The notes below the pieces were generated by a model, which saw nothing but the letters and a program-made list of their open reading frames with translations, was not told the origin of the DNA and searched no databases. A stretch of DNA of 12,751 nucleotides from Deltaproteobacteria bacterium. Lineage in GTDB: Bacteria > Desulfobacterota > DSM-4660 > Desulfatiglandales > B25-G16. Each line of letters begins with the position of its first letter. The stretch's first letter is position 1. The stretch spans positions 1 through 12,751 of the forward strand of contig JAFDDS010000037.1 of assembly GCA_019310745.1 (NCBI GenBank). The letters are read 5' to 3'. Shown here piece after piece: positions 6,159-12,751 of this stretch. A program made the translations under genes and the position numbers.

Positions 6159-7393
6159 TTGTGCACACTGACCAAAAGGATACCGCGGAAAGAAATCGAA
6201 CATCATTTCTCTGGACTGTATGCCAATACCGGCAGACATGCAAAACCGATCCTACTAATGGTAAGCTTGCTCATTTTGAAACAGCTCTACAACCTTTCTG
6301 ATGAAACCATTGTTGAGCGCTGGGTTGAGAATCCCTACTTTCAATTTTTTAGTGGTGAGACAGTATTCCAATGGAGCTTTCCCTGTCACTCCACGGATCT
6401 GGTGTACTTTAGAAAGCGAATCGGTGAGGAAGGCGTAAAAAAGATCTTTCAGGTATCCATTGATCTTCACGGAAGAAAAGCCAAAGAGAAAGAAGTCTTG
6501 GTGGATACCACAGTACAAGAGAAGAACATCACCTTTCCAACCGATACTAAATTGTACACACGCATCATTGAACATTGTGTCGGTATTGCCAAGAAAGAGA
6601 GAATCACCCTTCGTCAGAGTTATCGAAGAACAACCACAAAGTTACTGCGTGCCCAAAGGTTTCGGAATCATCCAAAGAATCGAAAGAAAGCGAGGTTAGC
6701 TCAAAGAAAGCTAAAAACCATTGCTGGCCGATTAGTCAGAGAGCTTGAGCGAAAACTTCCGGCCTCCTCTCTGGGGAGATACTCCCAGGAAATTGCACTT
6801 TTACAGACAATTGTAGCGCAGAAGAGAAACAGCACCAACAAGATTGACAGTATCCACGAACCTCAGGTGTATTGCATCAGTAAAGGCAAAGATCATAAGA
6901 ACTACGAGTTTGGTTCTAAAGCATCGATTGCAGTGACCAAGAACAGCGGTATCATTGTGGGAGCGGTTCACTTCTCAACAAACATCTATGATGGGCATAC
7001 ACTGCCTGAGACGCTCACACAAACTACGGAACTCGTGGGTCGAGACCAACGGTTGCCATCTGTGACCGAGGATATCGCGGGAAAAGCAGTATCGATGGCA
7101 CCACAGTAGAAATCCATAAAAATCTCGGAAAACAAGCAACCACCTATCAAAAGCAGAAGGCAAGAAAGAGGTTCCGGAGAAGAGCCGGCATTGAGCCCAT
7201 TATCGGCCATCTAAAATCAGATTATAAATTGATGCGGAATTACCTGAAAGGGAGTCTGGGTGATAGCATCAATCTGATGCTGGCAGCAGCAGCATTCAAC
7301 TTCAGGAAGCTGGTAAGGCAGCTTCAGATATTTTTGCGCTTTTTATTACACTCTCTTTTCAAAGAACCTGTGAGTTTAATACCCCAACTATAA
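6159..7393 (+). pseudogene. IS5-family DDE transposase, frameshifted
   Basis: The first frame (6159-7109) carries the N-terminal DNA-binding region (NTGRHAKP, LSDETIVERWVENPYFQFFSGE, FRKRIGEEG) and the first catalytic Asp in VLVDTTVQ (Asp codon 6504-6506). It then continues through YCISKGKDHKNYEFGSKASIA and NIYDGHTLPETL. Just after GR, at about base 7043, one base appears lost. Moving one frame restores RPTVAICDRGYRG with the second Asp, and then RRRAGIEPIIGHLKSDYKLMRNYLKG with the catalytic Glu, to TAA 7391-7393. There is no slippery run at the junction, so this is a mutation and not programmed frameshifting. The start is unclear. TTG 6159 is the first standard codon, but similarity (FEAKNLENLINPQHPL) extends upstream in frame to about 6084, where no ATG exists. 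Confidence 0.88.
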
Positions 7394-7415
7394 AGCAAAA
7401 AATCCAGAATATTGC

Positions 7416-7426
7416 GTTTTTCAGGG
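7416..7426 (-). repeat. Right terminal inverted repeat of the IS
   Basis: GTTTTTCAGGG, the exact complement of the left end, 23 bases after the transposase stop codon. Confidence 0.85.
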
Positions 7427-7497
7427 GCGATTATTATAGAATTATTTTTTGACAACTGTAGAAGATCAGTATAGGGAAAGACAATCAAGATTCCGCA

Positions 7498-7662
7498 GGA
7501 TATCGAGTCCGATTTATTTGGGAGCAGGCACTATCTGATGCATGCCCTTTTAACGCACTCTTTGAATGGGAAAATGAGGTTTACCATTGTGACCTCTGTG
7601 GGGGCGAACCTCAGTGTGTAAGGGTATGCAGCACCGGAGCCATCGAGATCGAATATGATTAA
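7498..7662 (+). pseudogene. Ferredoxin-like [4Fe-4S] protein, C-terminal remnant
   Basis: The readable end is ACPFNALFEWENEVYHCDLCGGEPQCVRVCSTGAIEIEYD in the frame ending at TAA 7660-7662. The second cluster CxxCxxxxxCxxxC is complete, and the last Cys-Pro of the first cluster is seen. The first CxxCxxC and everything before it are absent. In the corresponding upstream codons the sequence no longer resembles a ferredoxin, and the IS lies just beyond. The pattern CDLCGG.P.CV..C.TGAI is typical of the electron-transfer subunit that partners aldehyde:ferredoxin oxidoreductases and related tungsten or molybdenum enzymes. It fits the oxidoreductase relic at 1462, but a direct link is not shown. 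Confidence 0.65.
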
Positions 7663-7694
7663 AGCAAGGGGTGTGGTGATAGTGCTGGCTAGCC

Positions 7695-8999
7695 CTAATA
7701 GGTAATAAAGCTGGGCAAAAAGGTGGCAATCTGTGGGAATACTACTAGTATAATCGTGACAATAACCAGTGCAGCAAGGAAGGGGAATATTCCCTTGAAG
7801 ATAGTCTCAAGTGGTACGTCAGGGGCAATCCCTTTGATAACAAACACATTTACCCCTACCGGCGGTGTGATTACGCCCATCTCGGCTACCAGCACAATTA
7901 TCACCCCAAACCAGATAGGGTCAAAGCCGAGCTCCATGACTACCGGGAAGAAGATGGGGATGGTAACCACAATCAGGGCCATAGAATCCATAAAGAAGCC
8001 ACCTATGAAATAGATGAAGATAATGACCCCCATGACAGCGATCGGGTGTATGGGAAGTTCCGCCAGCCAGTCAGCCAACATGAAGGGTATGGTAGATACC
8101 GCCATGAAATGACCAAAGACTACAGCCCCGGTGATAATGAATATAACCATACAGGCTGTTCGCAGGCCTTCCTTGCCGGCCTCAATAAATTTCTGCCAAC
8201 TAAGTTGTCGTCGGGCCAGGCCAATGATCAAGGCACCGGCGGCTCCGATTGCTCCGGCCTGAGTGGGGCTGAACCAGCCGAGAAATAATCCTCCGATGGT
8301 CAAAAGGAATAGAATTATGGTCTCAATGATTCCCGTCAGCGCTCGCAGCTTCTCCTTCCAGCTGGTTGGGACTCCGGGGGGGCCGATGGCAGGATTGCGC
8401 TGGCAAAGAATAACCACTGTTGCGGCAAAAAATAGGCTAAGGAGTATCCCGGGCAATACCCCGGCGATGAAAAGTTTGCCTATGGATCCCTCGGTCAATA
8501 TCCCATAGACAATGAAGATGGTGCTCGGTGGGATAAGGATGCCAAGGCTGCCGGCCGCAGCAACGGTACCGGTGGATAGTGCGTCATCGTAGTTATACTT
8601 CTTCATCTCCGGAAGTGCTATTTTGCCCATTGTAGCTGCCGTTGCCGTGCTCGACCCGCATATGGCACCGAAACCGGCACAGGCGAATACTGTAGCCATG
8701 GTCAGGCCGCCACGTAGCTGCCCTACCCAGGTATAGGTCGTCTTATAAAGCCTTTGGCTAATTCCGGAGGCAAAGGCGAAGGTACCCATGAGGATAAACA
8801 TGGGGATGACACTCAGGGGGTAAGAGGAGAATGTGTGGTAGATATCCTGGGCCAGAAGGCTCATGGCCGGTCCCGGGCCACTCAGATAGGCAAAGCCCAC
8901 AAATCCGACAAAGGCCATAGCAAAAGAAACCGGCATCCTGAGGAGAAAAAGGATGAGGAGAAGGACAATACCGAGAATACCTGCAGCAATTGAGCTCAT
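7695..8999 (-). CDS. dctM: TRAP transporter large permease (DctM family)
   Basis: A 434-residue integral membrane protein, the normal length for DctM, with about 12 hydrophobic segments. Family hallmarks are IPMFILMGTFAFASGIS, AGFGAICGSSTATAATMGKIALPEM, the LGILIPPSTIFIVYGILT segment, GWFSPTQAGAIGA, and the closing EMGVITPPVGVNVFVIKGIAPDVPLETIFKG given here in pieces. It forms the Na+-driven channel part of a TRAP uptake system for carboxylates. Its ATG overlaps the stop of dctQ (ATGA), so the two are translationally coupled. By eye, base composition is richer in G+C than that of the iclR and ligase genes. Confidence 0.95.
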   Translation of the reverse strand: MSSIAAGILGIVLLLILFLLRMPVSFAMAFVGFVGFAYLSGPGPAMSLLAQDIYHTFSSYPLSVIPMFILMGTFAFASGISQRLYKTTYTWVGQLRGGLTMATVFACAGFGAICGSSTATAATMGKIALPEMKKYNYDDALSTGTVAAAGSLGILIPPSTIFIVYGILTEGSIGKLFIAGVLPGILLSLFFAATVVILCQRNPAIGPPGVPTSWKEKLRALTGIIETIILFLLTIGGLFLGWFSPTQAGAIGAAGALIIGLARRQLSWQKFIEAGKEGLRTACMVIFIITGAVVFGHFMAVSTIPFMLADWLAELPIHPIAVMGVIIFIYFIGGFFMDSMALIVVTIPIFFPVVMELGFDPIWFGVIIVLVAEMGVITPPVGVNVFVIKGIAPDVPLETIFKGIFPFLAALVIVTIILVVFPQIATFLPSFITY

Positions 9000-9502
9000 A
9001 TTTTAAACGCCCTGACTATCGCATTAAGAAACTGCTGTAAAAACACCAAACAGACGGGAATACCGGCAAGGGCAATGCCATAAGCGAAAAAATACAGGGG
9101 TATGCGGGCAGTTGCGCTTACCTCCTTTCCGGTTTGAAGGGAATAACCATGTGCACACAGGCGCCAGACAATCAGAATGAAGAGGGCTAATCCAAGAAGA
9201 GAAATGATGCTATCGATAACTGCCTGGGCTCGCCTTGGCAGCCTGGTGATAAAAAACTCTACTTGAACATGTCTGCCCAGAATCAGTGCAAAGGAGGCAG
9301 CGAAAGAGATTGCCACTAACTGGGAAAGCACCACTATGTCAATGGCGCCAAAGACAGGTCGGAGAAAGATTTTGGCCCCTATTACATCGATGCAGGTGAT
9401 AGACATCACCACAAGGAGCCCGAAAAGCCCTATCCACTCAAACCAGCCACTTAACCGGCGATTAAACGTTTCAAATTTCTCCAGGAACATCATGGACTTC
9501 AC
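8996..9502 (-). CDS. dctQ: TRAP transporter small permease (DctQ family)
   Basis: About 168 residues with four membrane helices (FEWIGLFGLLVVMSITCIDVI; VVLSQLVAISFAASFALIL; AVIDSIISLLGLALFILIVW; FFAYGIALAGIPVCLVFL), as usual for DctQ, which bridges binding protein and large permease. The GRHVQVEFF stretch between helices 2 and 3 is typical of the family. Likely start is GTG 9500-9502, with GGAG ending 4 bases upstream and a small frame ending one base before it. ATGs at 9491-9493 and 9488-9490 are alternatives. The frame is open to 9562, but that extension (MDRCQAGPK..) has no family similarity. It overlaps dctM by 4 bases. Confidence 0.92.
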   Translation of the reverse strand: MKSMMFLEKFETFNRRLSGWFEWIGLFGLLVVMSITCIDVIGAKIFLRPVFGAIDIVVLSQLVAISFAASFALILGRHVQVEFFITRLPRRAQAVIDSIISLLGLALFILIVWRLCAHGYSLQTGKEVSATARIPLYFFAYGIALAGIPVCLVFLQQFLNAIVRAFKI

Positions 9503-9503
9503 A

Positions 9504-9638
9504 TTACTCCAGTATTGCCTCACTCCAGGTAATATCTTGGGGCCTGCCTGGCAGCGGTCCAATCTCCTGCAGTCTCATGACCTTACTGCCAGGCTTCAGC
9601 TCCTTAGGTTCAAACGGGCAACGGCATGGGTCATGGTC
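9504..9638 (-). other. Possible small coding stretch between dctP and dctQ
   Basis: A 44-codon open stretch in its own frame fills the dctP-dctQ gap. It begins with DPCRCPFEPKELKPGSKV and ends GPLPGRPQDITWSEAILE at TAA 9504-9506. The stop lies one base before the presumed dctQ GTG, and the dctQ ribosome-binding GGAG overlaps the last codons, an arrangement typical of translational coupling. The only ATG in frame (9576-9578) would give 24 residues and has just AAGG two bases before it. It may be a real small protein, a relic tail of a lost gene, or chance. I do not recognise a family. Confidence 0.3.
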
Positions 9639-10707
9639 TCATATCAGGAGGCCCGGTTGGCGACTTGACACGTAGCCATATCTGCTTTTTAGTCCAGTAG
9701 TCAATTCGATCCCGCAGGTACTTGATCCAGCCTGTAACCTCTGTCTCGGAATAACCTTTACCAACCATCATTTTTACATAGTTGTCTATTACAGGTGCGG
9801 TGGCATTCTTCCACCTGGCTACCTCTTGGGGGGATAGCTCGATGATCTCTACGCCCTTCTTTATGGCAAATTCCTTCCCATAGAAATCGATCACATTCCA
9901 CATCAAGGCATATCTCTCCTTGTACTCTCCGCAAATCTGATCGAAGATCTCCTTAAGATCCGGTGGTAACTTTTTGTAGCTGTTTTTGTTCATGGCCACA
10001 TAAAAGGTGTAGATGTTGCCAACTTGCCAGCTTGCAGTAGTATAACCGACAACTTCGGCAAACCGGAATGTCTTGAGCGTCTCAAAGGGCGTATTTACTC
10101 CATGGATCACACCTTTTGCCATCGCATCATAGACTTCCATCATAGGTGTAGGAGCCGGAGTCGCACCCAGCGCCTTAATGGTATTACCTACCATTCCCGG
10201 TGCCCTTATTATCAGCCCTTTCATATCTTCCAGCTTGCGCACCGGCTTCTTGGAGATGATCAGGCTGGGGTTACTGGAATTCATCCAGAGCACTTTGACC
10301 TTATCCCACTCCTTCGGCTTAAATTCCTTGTGGAAGTCATTGACAACTTGAGCGCCCACCCAGGCACTGGGATAGCCCAGGGGCAGGTCACAAGCCTCGG
10401 TGACAGGCATGCGACCCGGCGTGTAATCAATATGACAGTAGCCTATGTCGGTAATTCCAGTTTCGATTCCGCTATACATGGCAGGGGCCTTGAGCAATGA
10501 CTGGCCGGCAAAATATTGGATTTTTATTCTCCCATTGGTGCGCTTTTCCACGTCTGCACAGAATTCTGCACAGATTTTGGATTGACCGGAAGGGAGAGGG
10601 AAGAAATTGGCAAACTTCAGCTTTATTACCTTTGCAGAGATTGCCGGATTATTAAAGACAACGGCTAATATGACCATCAAAAAAATCATTAAAGCTTTGT
10701 TTTTCAC
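9631..10707 (-). CDS. dctP: TRAP transporter solute-binding protein (DctP family)
   Basis: A 358-residue periplasmic binding protein, the normal DctP size. Residues 1-25 are a signal peptide (basic KNK, hydrophobic core, cleavage after ISA). The mature part begins KVIKLKFANFF, typical of the family. It continues with RTNGRIKIQYFAGQSL, GITDIGYCHIDYTPGRMP, and KLEDMKGLIIRAPG, whose Arg168 matches the conserved carboxylate-binding arginine. GVIHGVNTPFETLKTF completes the ligand cleft. So a carboxylate ligand is likely, though its identity is not readable. The start is GTG 10705-10707 with GGGAGG 9 bases upstream. It is first in the dctP-dctQ-dctM operon. The 389-bp leader holds an operator like that before ubiD. 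Confidence 0.95.
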   Translation of the reverse strand: MKNKALMIFLMVILAVVFNNPAISAKVIKLKFANFFPLPSGQSKICAEFCADVEKRTNGRIKIQYFAGQSLLKAPAMYSGIETGITDIGYCHIDYTPGRMPVTEACDLPLGYPSAWVGAQVVNDFHKEFKPKEWDKVKVLWMNSSNPSLIISKKPVRKLEDMKGLIIRAPGMVGNTIKALGATPAPTPMMEVYDAMAKGVIHGVNTPFETLKTFRFAEVVGYTTASWQVGNIYTFYVAMNKNSYKKLPPDLKEIFDQICGEYKERYALMWNVIDFYGKEFAIKKGVEIIELSPQEVARWKNATAPVIDNYVKMMVGKGYSETEVTGWIKYLRDRIDYWTKKQIWLRVKSPTGPPDMRP

Positions 10708-10869
10708 AGCAGGTTACCTCCCTTTTTCTTTAGGGTTTAAAGATCGGAAATCCTTACGACTATATGTTAGTTTGTTATCACCCCCCCCTCTCTTAATTTG
10801 GTTAACATCGTCACATCTCCCTAAAAACCATACTCTGTTAAATGCTTGCGTTACCTCTCATGTTTTCAA

Positions 10870-10895
10870 GGTTCATATTATGAAATATTATTTCA
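10870..10895 (-). promoter_or_regulatory. Composite inverted-repeat operator B (partner of operator A)
   Basis: On the plus strand the half-sites are TTCAT (10872-10876), 3 bases, ATGAAA (10880-10885), 5 bases, TTTCAT (10891-10896). Read on the minus strand, the strand of dctP, order and spacing equal operator A, and 21 of 26 bases agree. A further TTTCAT at 10896-10901 adds a fourth half-site. Its presence before the transporter operon suggests that the IclR regulator at 2290-3138 controls uptake together with ubiD. Confidence 0.5.
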
Positions 10896-10920
10896 TTTCA
10901 TAGAGCTTCTATCACCTCCC
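10893..10920 (-). promoter_or_regulatory. Strong ribosome-binding site followed by a two-codon frame
   Basis: GGGAGGTGAT (10911-10920), nearly a full complement of the 16S rRNA tail, stands 9 bases before ATG AAA TGA (10901-10893). It is a better site than that of dctP itself. The mini-frame runs into operator B. It could be a leader element affecting dctP, or the remains of a lost gene start. Confidence 0.35.
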
Positions 10921-11096
10921 CATCGTTAGTGTCAAGATAAAATGGAAAAAAGTTTAAATGCCTTTTCAAGATTTAACAGTAGGTCGTATTAAAATATTTT
11001 TGGTTGACATCGTCCATCGTAATACCGAAGATTCCAAAAAATAAACATGCATAATATGAAACTAAGTAGACACAAAAAACTTATGTAATGATGTCT

Positions 11097-12751
11097 TTAT
11101 GCCGAATCGATCTTCTTTTTGATGTCTTCCATCAATGCCCTCTTATCCACCAGTTTTTTCGCCTTTGTTAATGGCAAGGAATCAATGAATTCGATTCTCT
11201 CTGGGAGTTGGAGCACAGAAGCCCCCTTCGATTTTAAAAACGAGATAATTTCCTTAAAAGTAATCTTTGATCCTTCTTTAGGCTGAATATATGCACAAAC
11301 TCTTTCTCCCAAGGCTTTATCAGGCATCCCAATAACAGCAACGGCAGCTATATCTGAATGCGTAATGATCAAGTTTTCGATTTCAACAGCACTAATACTC
11401 TCACCACCTCTGTTAATCATTTCCTTAATCCTGCCTGTAAGGGTAATGTCGCCTGACTCATCGATCTTGGCTATATCCCCGGTTTTAAAGAATCCATCTT
11501 GATCAAAAACCTTTTCATTTTCCTCCGGGGCCTTATAATAACCTGTAAAGATGCCTGGCCCTTTTACAACAAGTTCCCCCGCGGTATCAGGAGGTAGTTC
11601 TTTTCCTTTCTGATCAACAATTTTATAGATATCATAGGGACATGTTGGCTTACCAATAGTATAATATATTTTTTCAGGATCATAATTCGATCTTGTCATT
11701 GTGCTCATGCCTTCGGTTCCTCCGTAGGCGTTGAAATATATGCAGCCGATCTTTTCATTGACTGCTTTGATCAAGTCCGGCAGACTCTTACCACCACCAC
11801 AATGCATTTTTTTCAAAGTACTCAAATCATAATCTCTTAGACCGTCAAAATTGATCAACCTTAAGGCTAAAGCAGGAACCCACACCACAGCAGTTACCTT
11901 CTCTCGCTCGATCGCCTGGCAGATGATCTCTGGATTTGTGGAATCCAGAAAAACTATTTTTCCAAAGGTGAAAAGACTGGCACAGACACCCTTAGTAAAC
12001 ATCAGGTCATGCCCCACCGGACCTGCAATCAAACAGATATCGTTGTTGCTCAATTCCCATGCCCTGGCTGCATATTCCACATTGCATAGTAAATCATTAT
12101 GGATGCGGGGAGCAACCTTTGGTAACCCTGTAGTCCCGCCTGTGGGTCCCATGTGAGCCACTTGCATTGGGTCAGGCCTTCTATCAGCTAACTTGTGGAG
12201 GTTATCTTCTGTCAATTCGGCATCTTCAATTAATTTCTCCATACTCAGAAAGGGTTCATGATCCTTTCCTCTGACAAGTATCACATGCTCGACTTGCGGA
12301 TTGTCTTTCAGGACGTTAGCAATAATGGGTAAGTAATCGATATTCTTGTATCTATAAGGGATAATCCAGGAGGTGGCCCCTGTTAGCTGAAAAAGATGAT
12401 TAATTTCATATTCACGATACCTGTCAATTAATAAAACAGTAATTGCTCCTATTTTCTGAAGGGCGAAATAGGCAAAAATGAACTCATTCCAGTTAGGCAG
12501 TTGCACCAAGACACGGTCCTGCGGCTTAATACCGATCCCCATTAGGCTTAAAGCCAGTCTATTGACCTTGTCTCTTGCTTGAGAATATGTCAGGCGAGAC
12601 TTCCTGTCAACAAAGGCCTCTTTGTCAGGATAAATATCCGCAGCCTTGTCAAGGATATCGCCAGATGCCATACCTGGCCACCACCGAAATTTATCATATT
12701 TTTCGGCATCCTCTTTTTTGTAAGGTGTAAACCCTTCAAGAAAAATCGTCA
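11097..12751 (-). CDS. Aryl-acid AMP ligase (DhbE/EntE-like), start at window edge
   Basis: An acyl-AMP-forming ligase activating a carboxylic acid with ATP and probably passing it to CoA or a carrier. Similarity extends upstream of the internal ATG 12671. Twenty-six more codons (TIFLEGFTPYKKEDAEKYDKF, then RWWPG) are open and match the family N-terminus, preceded by TG at the edge. The real start is therefore at 12750-12752, giving ~551 residues. Motifs, numbered from the internal Met, are the P-loop TGGTTGLPK (177-185), NAYGGTEG (314-321), FKTGD (395-399), GRIKEMINRGGE (413-424) and the C-terminal PLTKAKK with the likely catalytic Lys506 (the usual Gly before it is Lys). In the aryl-acid pocket GPVGHD (217-222) keeps His but has Asp where EntE/DhbE have Asn, so the substrate may not be dihydroxybenzoate. 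No siderophore genes are nearby, and the context favours aromatic acid catabolism. Confidence 0.92.
   Translation of the reverse strand, partial: TIFLEGFTPYKKEDAEKYDKFRWWPGMASGDILDKAADIYPDKEAFVDRKSRLTYSQARDKVNRLALSLMGIGIKPQDRVLVQLPNWNEFIFAYFALQKIGAITVLLIDRYREYEINHLFQLTGATSWIIPYRYKNIDYLPIIANVLKDNPQVEHVILVRGKDHEPFLSMEKLIEDAELTEDNLHKLADRRPDPMQVAHMGPTGGTTGLPKVAPRIHNDLLCNVEYAARAWELSNNDICLIAGPVGHDLMFTKGVCASLFTFGKIVFLDSTNPEIICQAIEREKVTAVVWVPALALRLINFDGLRDYDLSTLKKMHCGGGKSLPDLIKAVNEKIGCIYFNAYGGTEGMSTMTRSNYDPEKIYYTIGKPTCPYDIYKIVDQKGKELPPDTAGELVVKGPGIFTGYYKAPEENEKVFDQDGFFKTGDIAKIDESGDITLTGRIKEMINRGGESISAVEIENLIITHSDIAAVAVIGMPDKALGERVCAYIQPKEGSKITFKEIISFLKSKGASVLQLPERIEFIDSLPLTKAKKLVDKRALMEDIKKKIDSA

Larger units (their letters stand above)
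5999..7426 (+). mobile_element. IS5-type insertion sequence, 1428 bp
   Basis: Perfect 11-bp terminal inverted repeats (CCCTGAAAAAC at 5999-6009 and its complement at 7416-7426) bracket one transposase reading region. Length and layout suit the IS5 family. The bases just outside (TCAA on the left, GCGA on the right) do not form a 4-bp duplication. So either the target duplication has decayed or a rearrangement has followed insertion. The transposase carries a frameshift, making this copy non-autonomous. It separates the Tm-1-like gene from a truncated ferredoxin gene. Confidence 0.85.
10708..11096. other. Long leader between the AMP ligase and dctP
   Basis: No full gene. On the minus strand, toward dctP, it holds operator B (10870-10895), a strong ribosome-binding site before a two-codon frame (10893-10920), and a purine run of eight G. 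Before that run is a 13-codon frame MLTKLREGGVIT.. with GGGAG 8 bases upstream of its ATG. One more isolated ATGAAA half-site lies at 11056-11061. I found no convincing terminator for the ligase gene. Confidence 0.5.

Noticed and set aside
7035..7060. Programmed ribosomal frameshift in the transposase
   Set aside because: There is no slippery A or T run at the junction, and a one-base deletion restores the conserved sequence exactly.
5989..7436. Target-site duplication around the insertion sequence
   Set aside because: Flanks TCAA and GCGA do not match, and shifting the ends by a few bases gave no duplication.
7723..8993. Plus-strand open frames across dctM (96, 80, 81 and 79 residues)
   Set aside because: They are antisense shadows of an intact membrane protein gene. 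Their translations have no domain-like character.
9503..9562. N-terminal extension of dctQ to the ATG at 9562
   Set aside because: The extra 20 residues have no DctQ character, and another frame looks more coding there. A GTG with a ribosome-binding site at 9502 fits better.
11003..11030. Plus-strand promoter starting with TTGACA near 11003
   Set aside because: No suitable -10 box lies 16-18 bases downstream, and no plus-strand gene follows.

Overview
The window looks like part of an accessory catabolic island of an anaerobic bacterium that handles aromatic or other carboxylic acids. A Desulfobacterota-type sulfate reducer or a related syntroph is my best guess. The reasons are the combination of a UbiD-type decarboxylase, UbiX, aryl-acid AMP ligases, an IclR regulator, a TRAP transporter, a molybdopterin-oxidoreductase fragment and an AOR-type ferredoxin fragment. 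This is inference from gene content; no phylogenetic marker is present.

Layout. Positions 1-2280 are mostly decayed DNA holding short pieces of broken genes. They comprise an MFS transporter N-terminus, a UbiX C-terminal part, an AMP-ligase N-terminus joined directly to the UbiX piece, a molybdopterin-oxidoreductase N-terminus, and at least two unidentified coding-like stretches. A second scrap of the same UbiX gene, in opposite orientation, sits at the left edge. Positions 2290-5919 hold a divergent pair. An IclR-family regulator is on the minus strand. On the plus strand are a UbiD-family decarboxylase, broken by an internal deletion plus frameshift, and an intact Tm-1-like (UPF0261) protein. 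Positions 5999-7426 are a complete IS5-type insertion sequence with 11-bp terminal inverted repeats and a frameshifted transposase. It is followed by a ferredoxin C-terminal remnant. Positions 7695-10707 (minus strand) are a TRAP transporter operon in the order dctP-dctQ-dctM. From 11097 to the right edge (minus strand) is an aryl-acid AMP ligase whose start codon straddles the window border.

How the parts fit. In an intact version, the TRAP system would import a carboxylate, the AMP ligase would activate an aryl acid, and UbiD with prenyl-FMN from UbiX would (de)carboxylate an aromatic substrate, under IclR control. Supporting co-regulation, the IclR/ubiD intergenic region and the dctP leader share a composite inverted-repeat element, about 21 of 26 bases identical, in the same orientation relative to ubiD and dctP. 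With ubiD and ubiX both broken here, the local decarboxylation branch is probably dead, or complemented elsewhere in the genome. Regulator, transporter, ligase and the Tm-1-like gene look intact. I see no CRISPR array, tRNA, rRNA or defence system. The most informative signals are the shared operator and the pattern of rearranged gene pieces.
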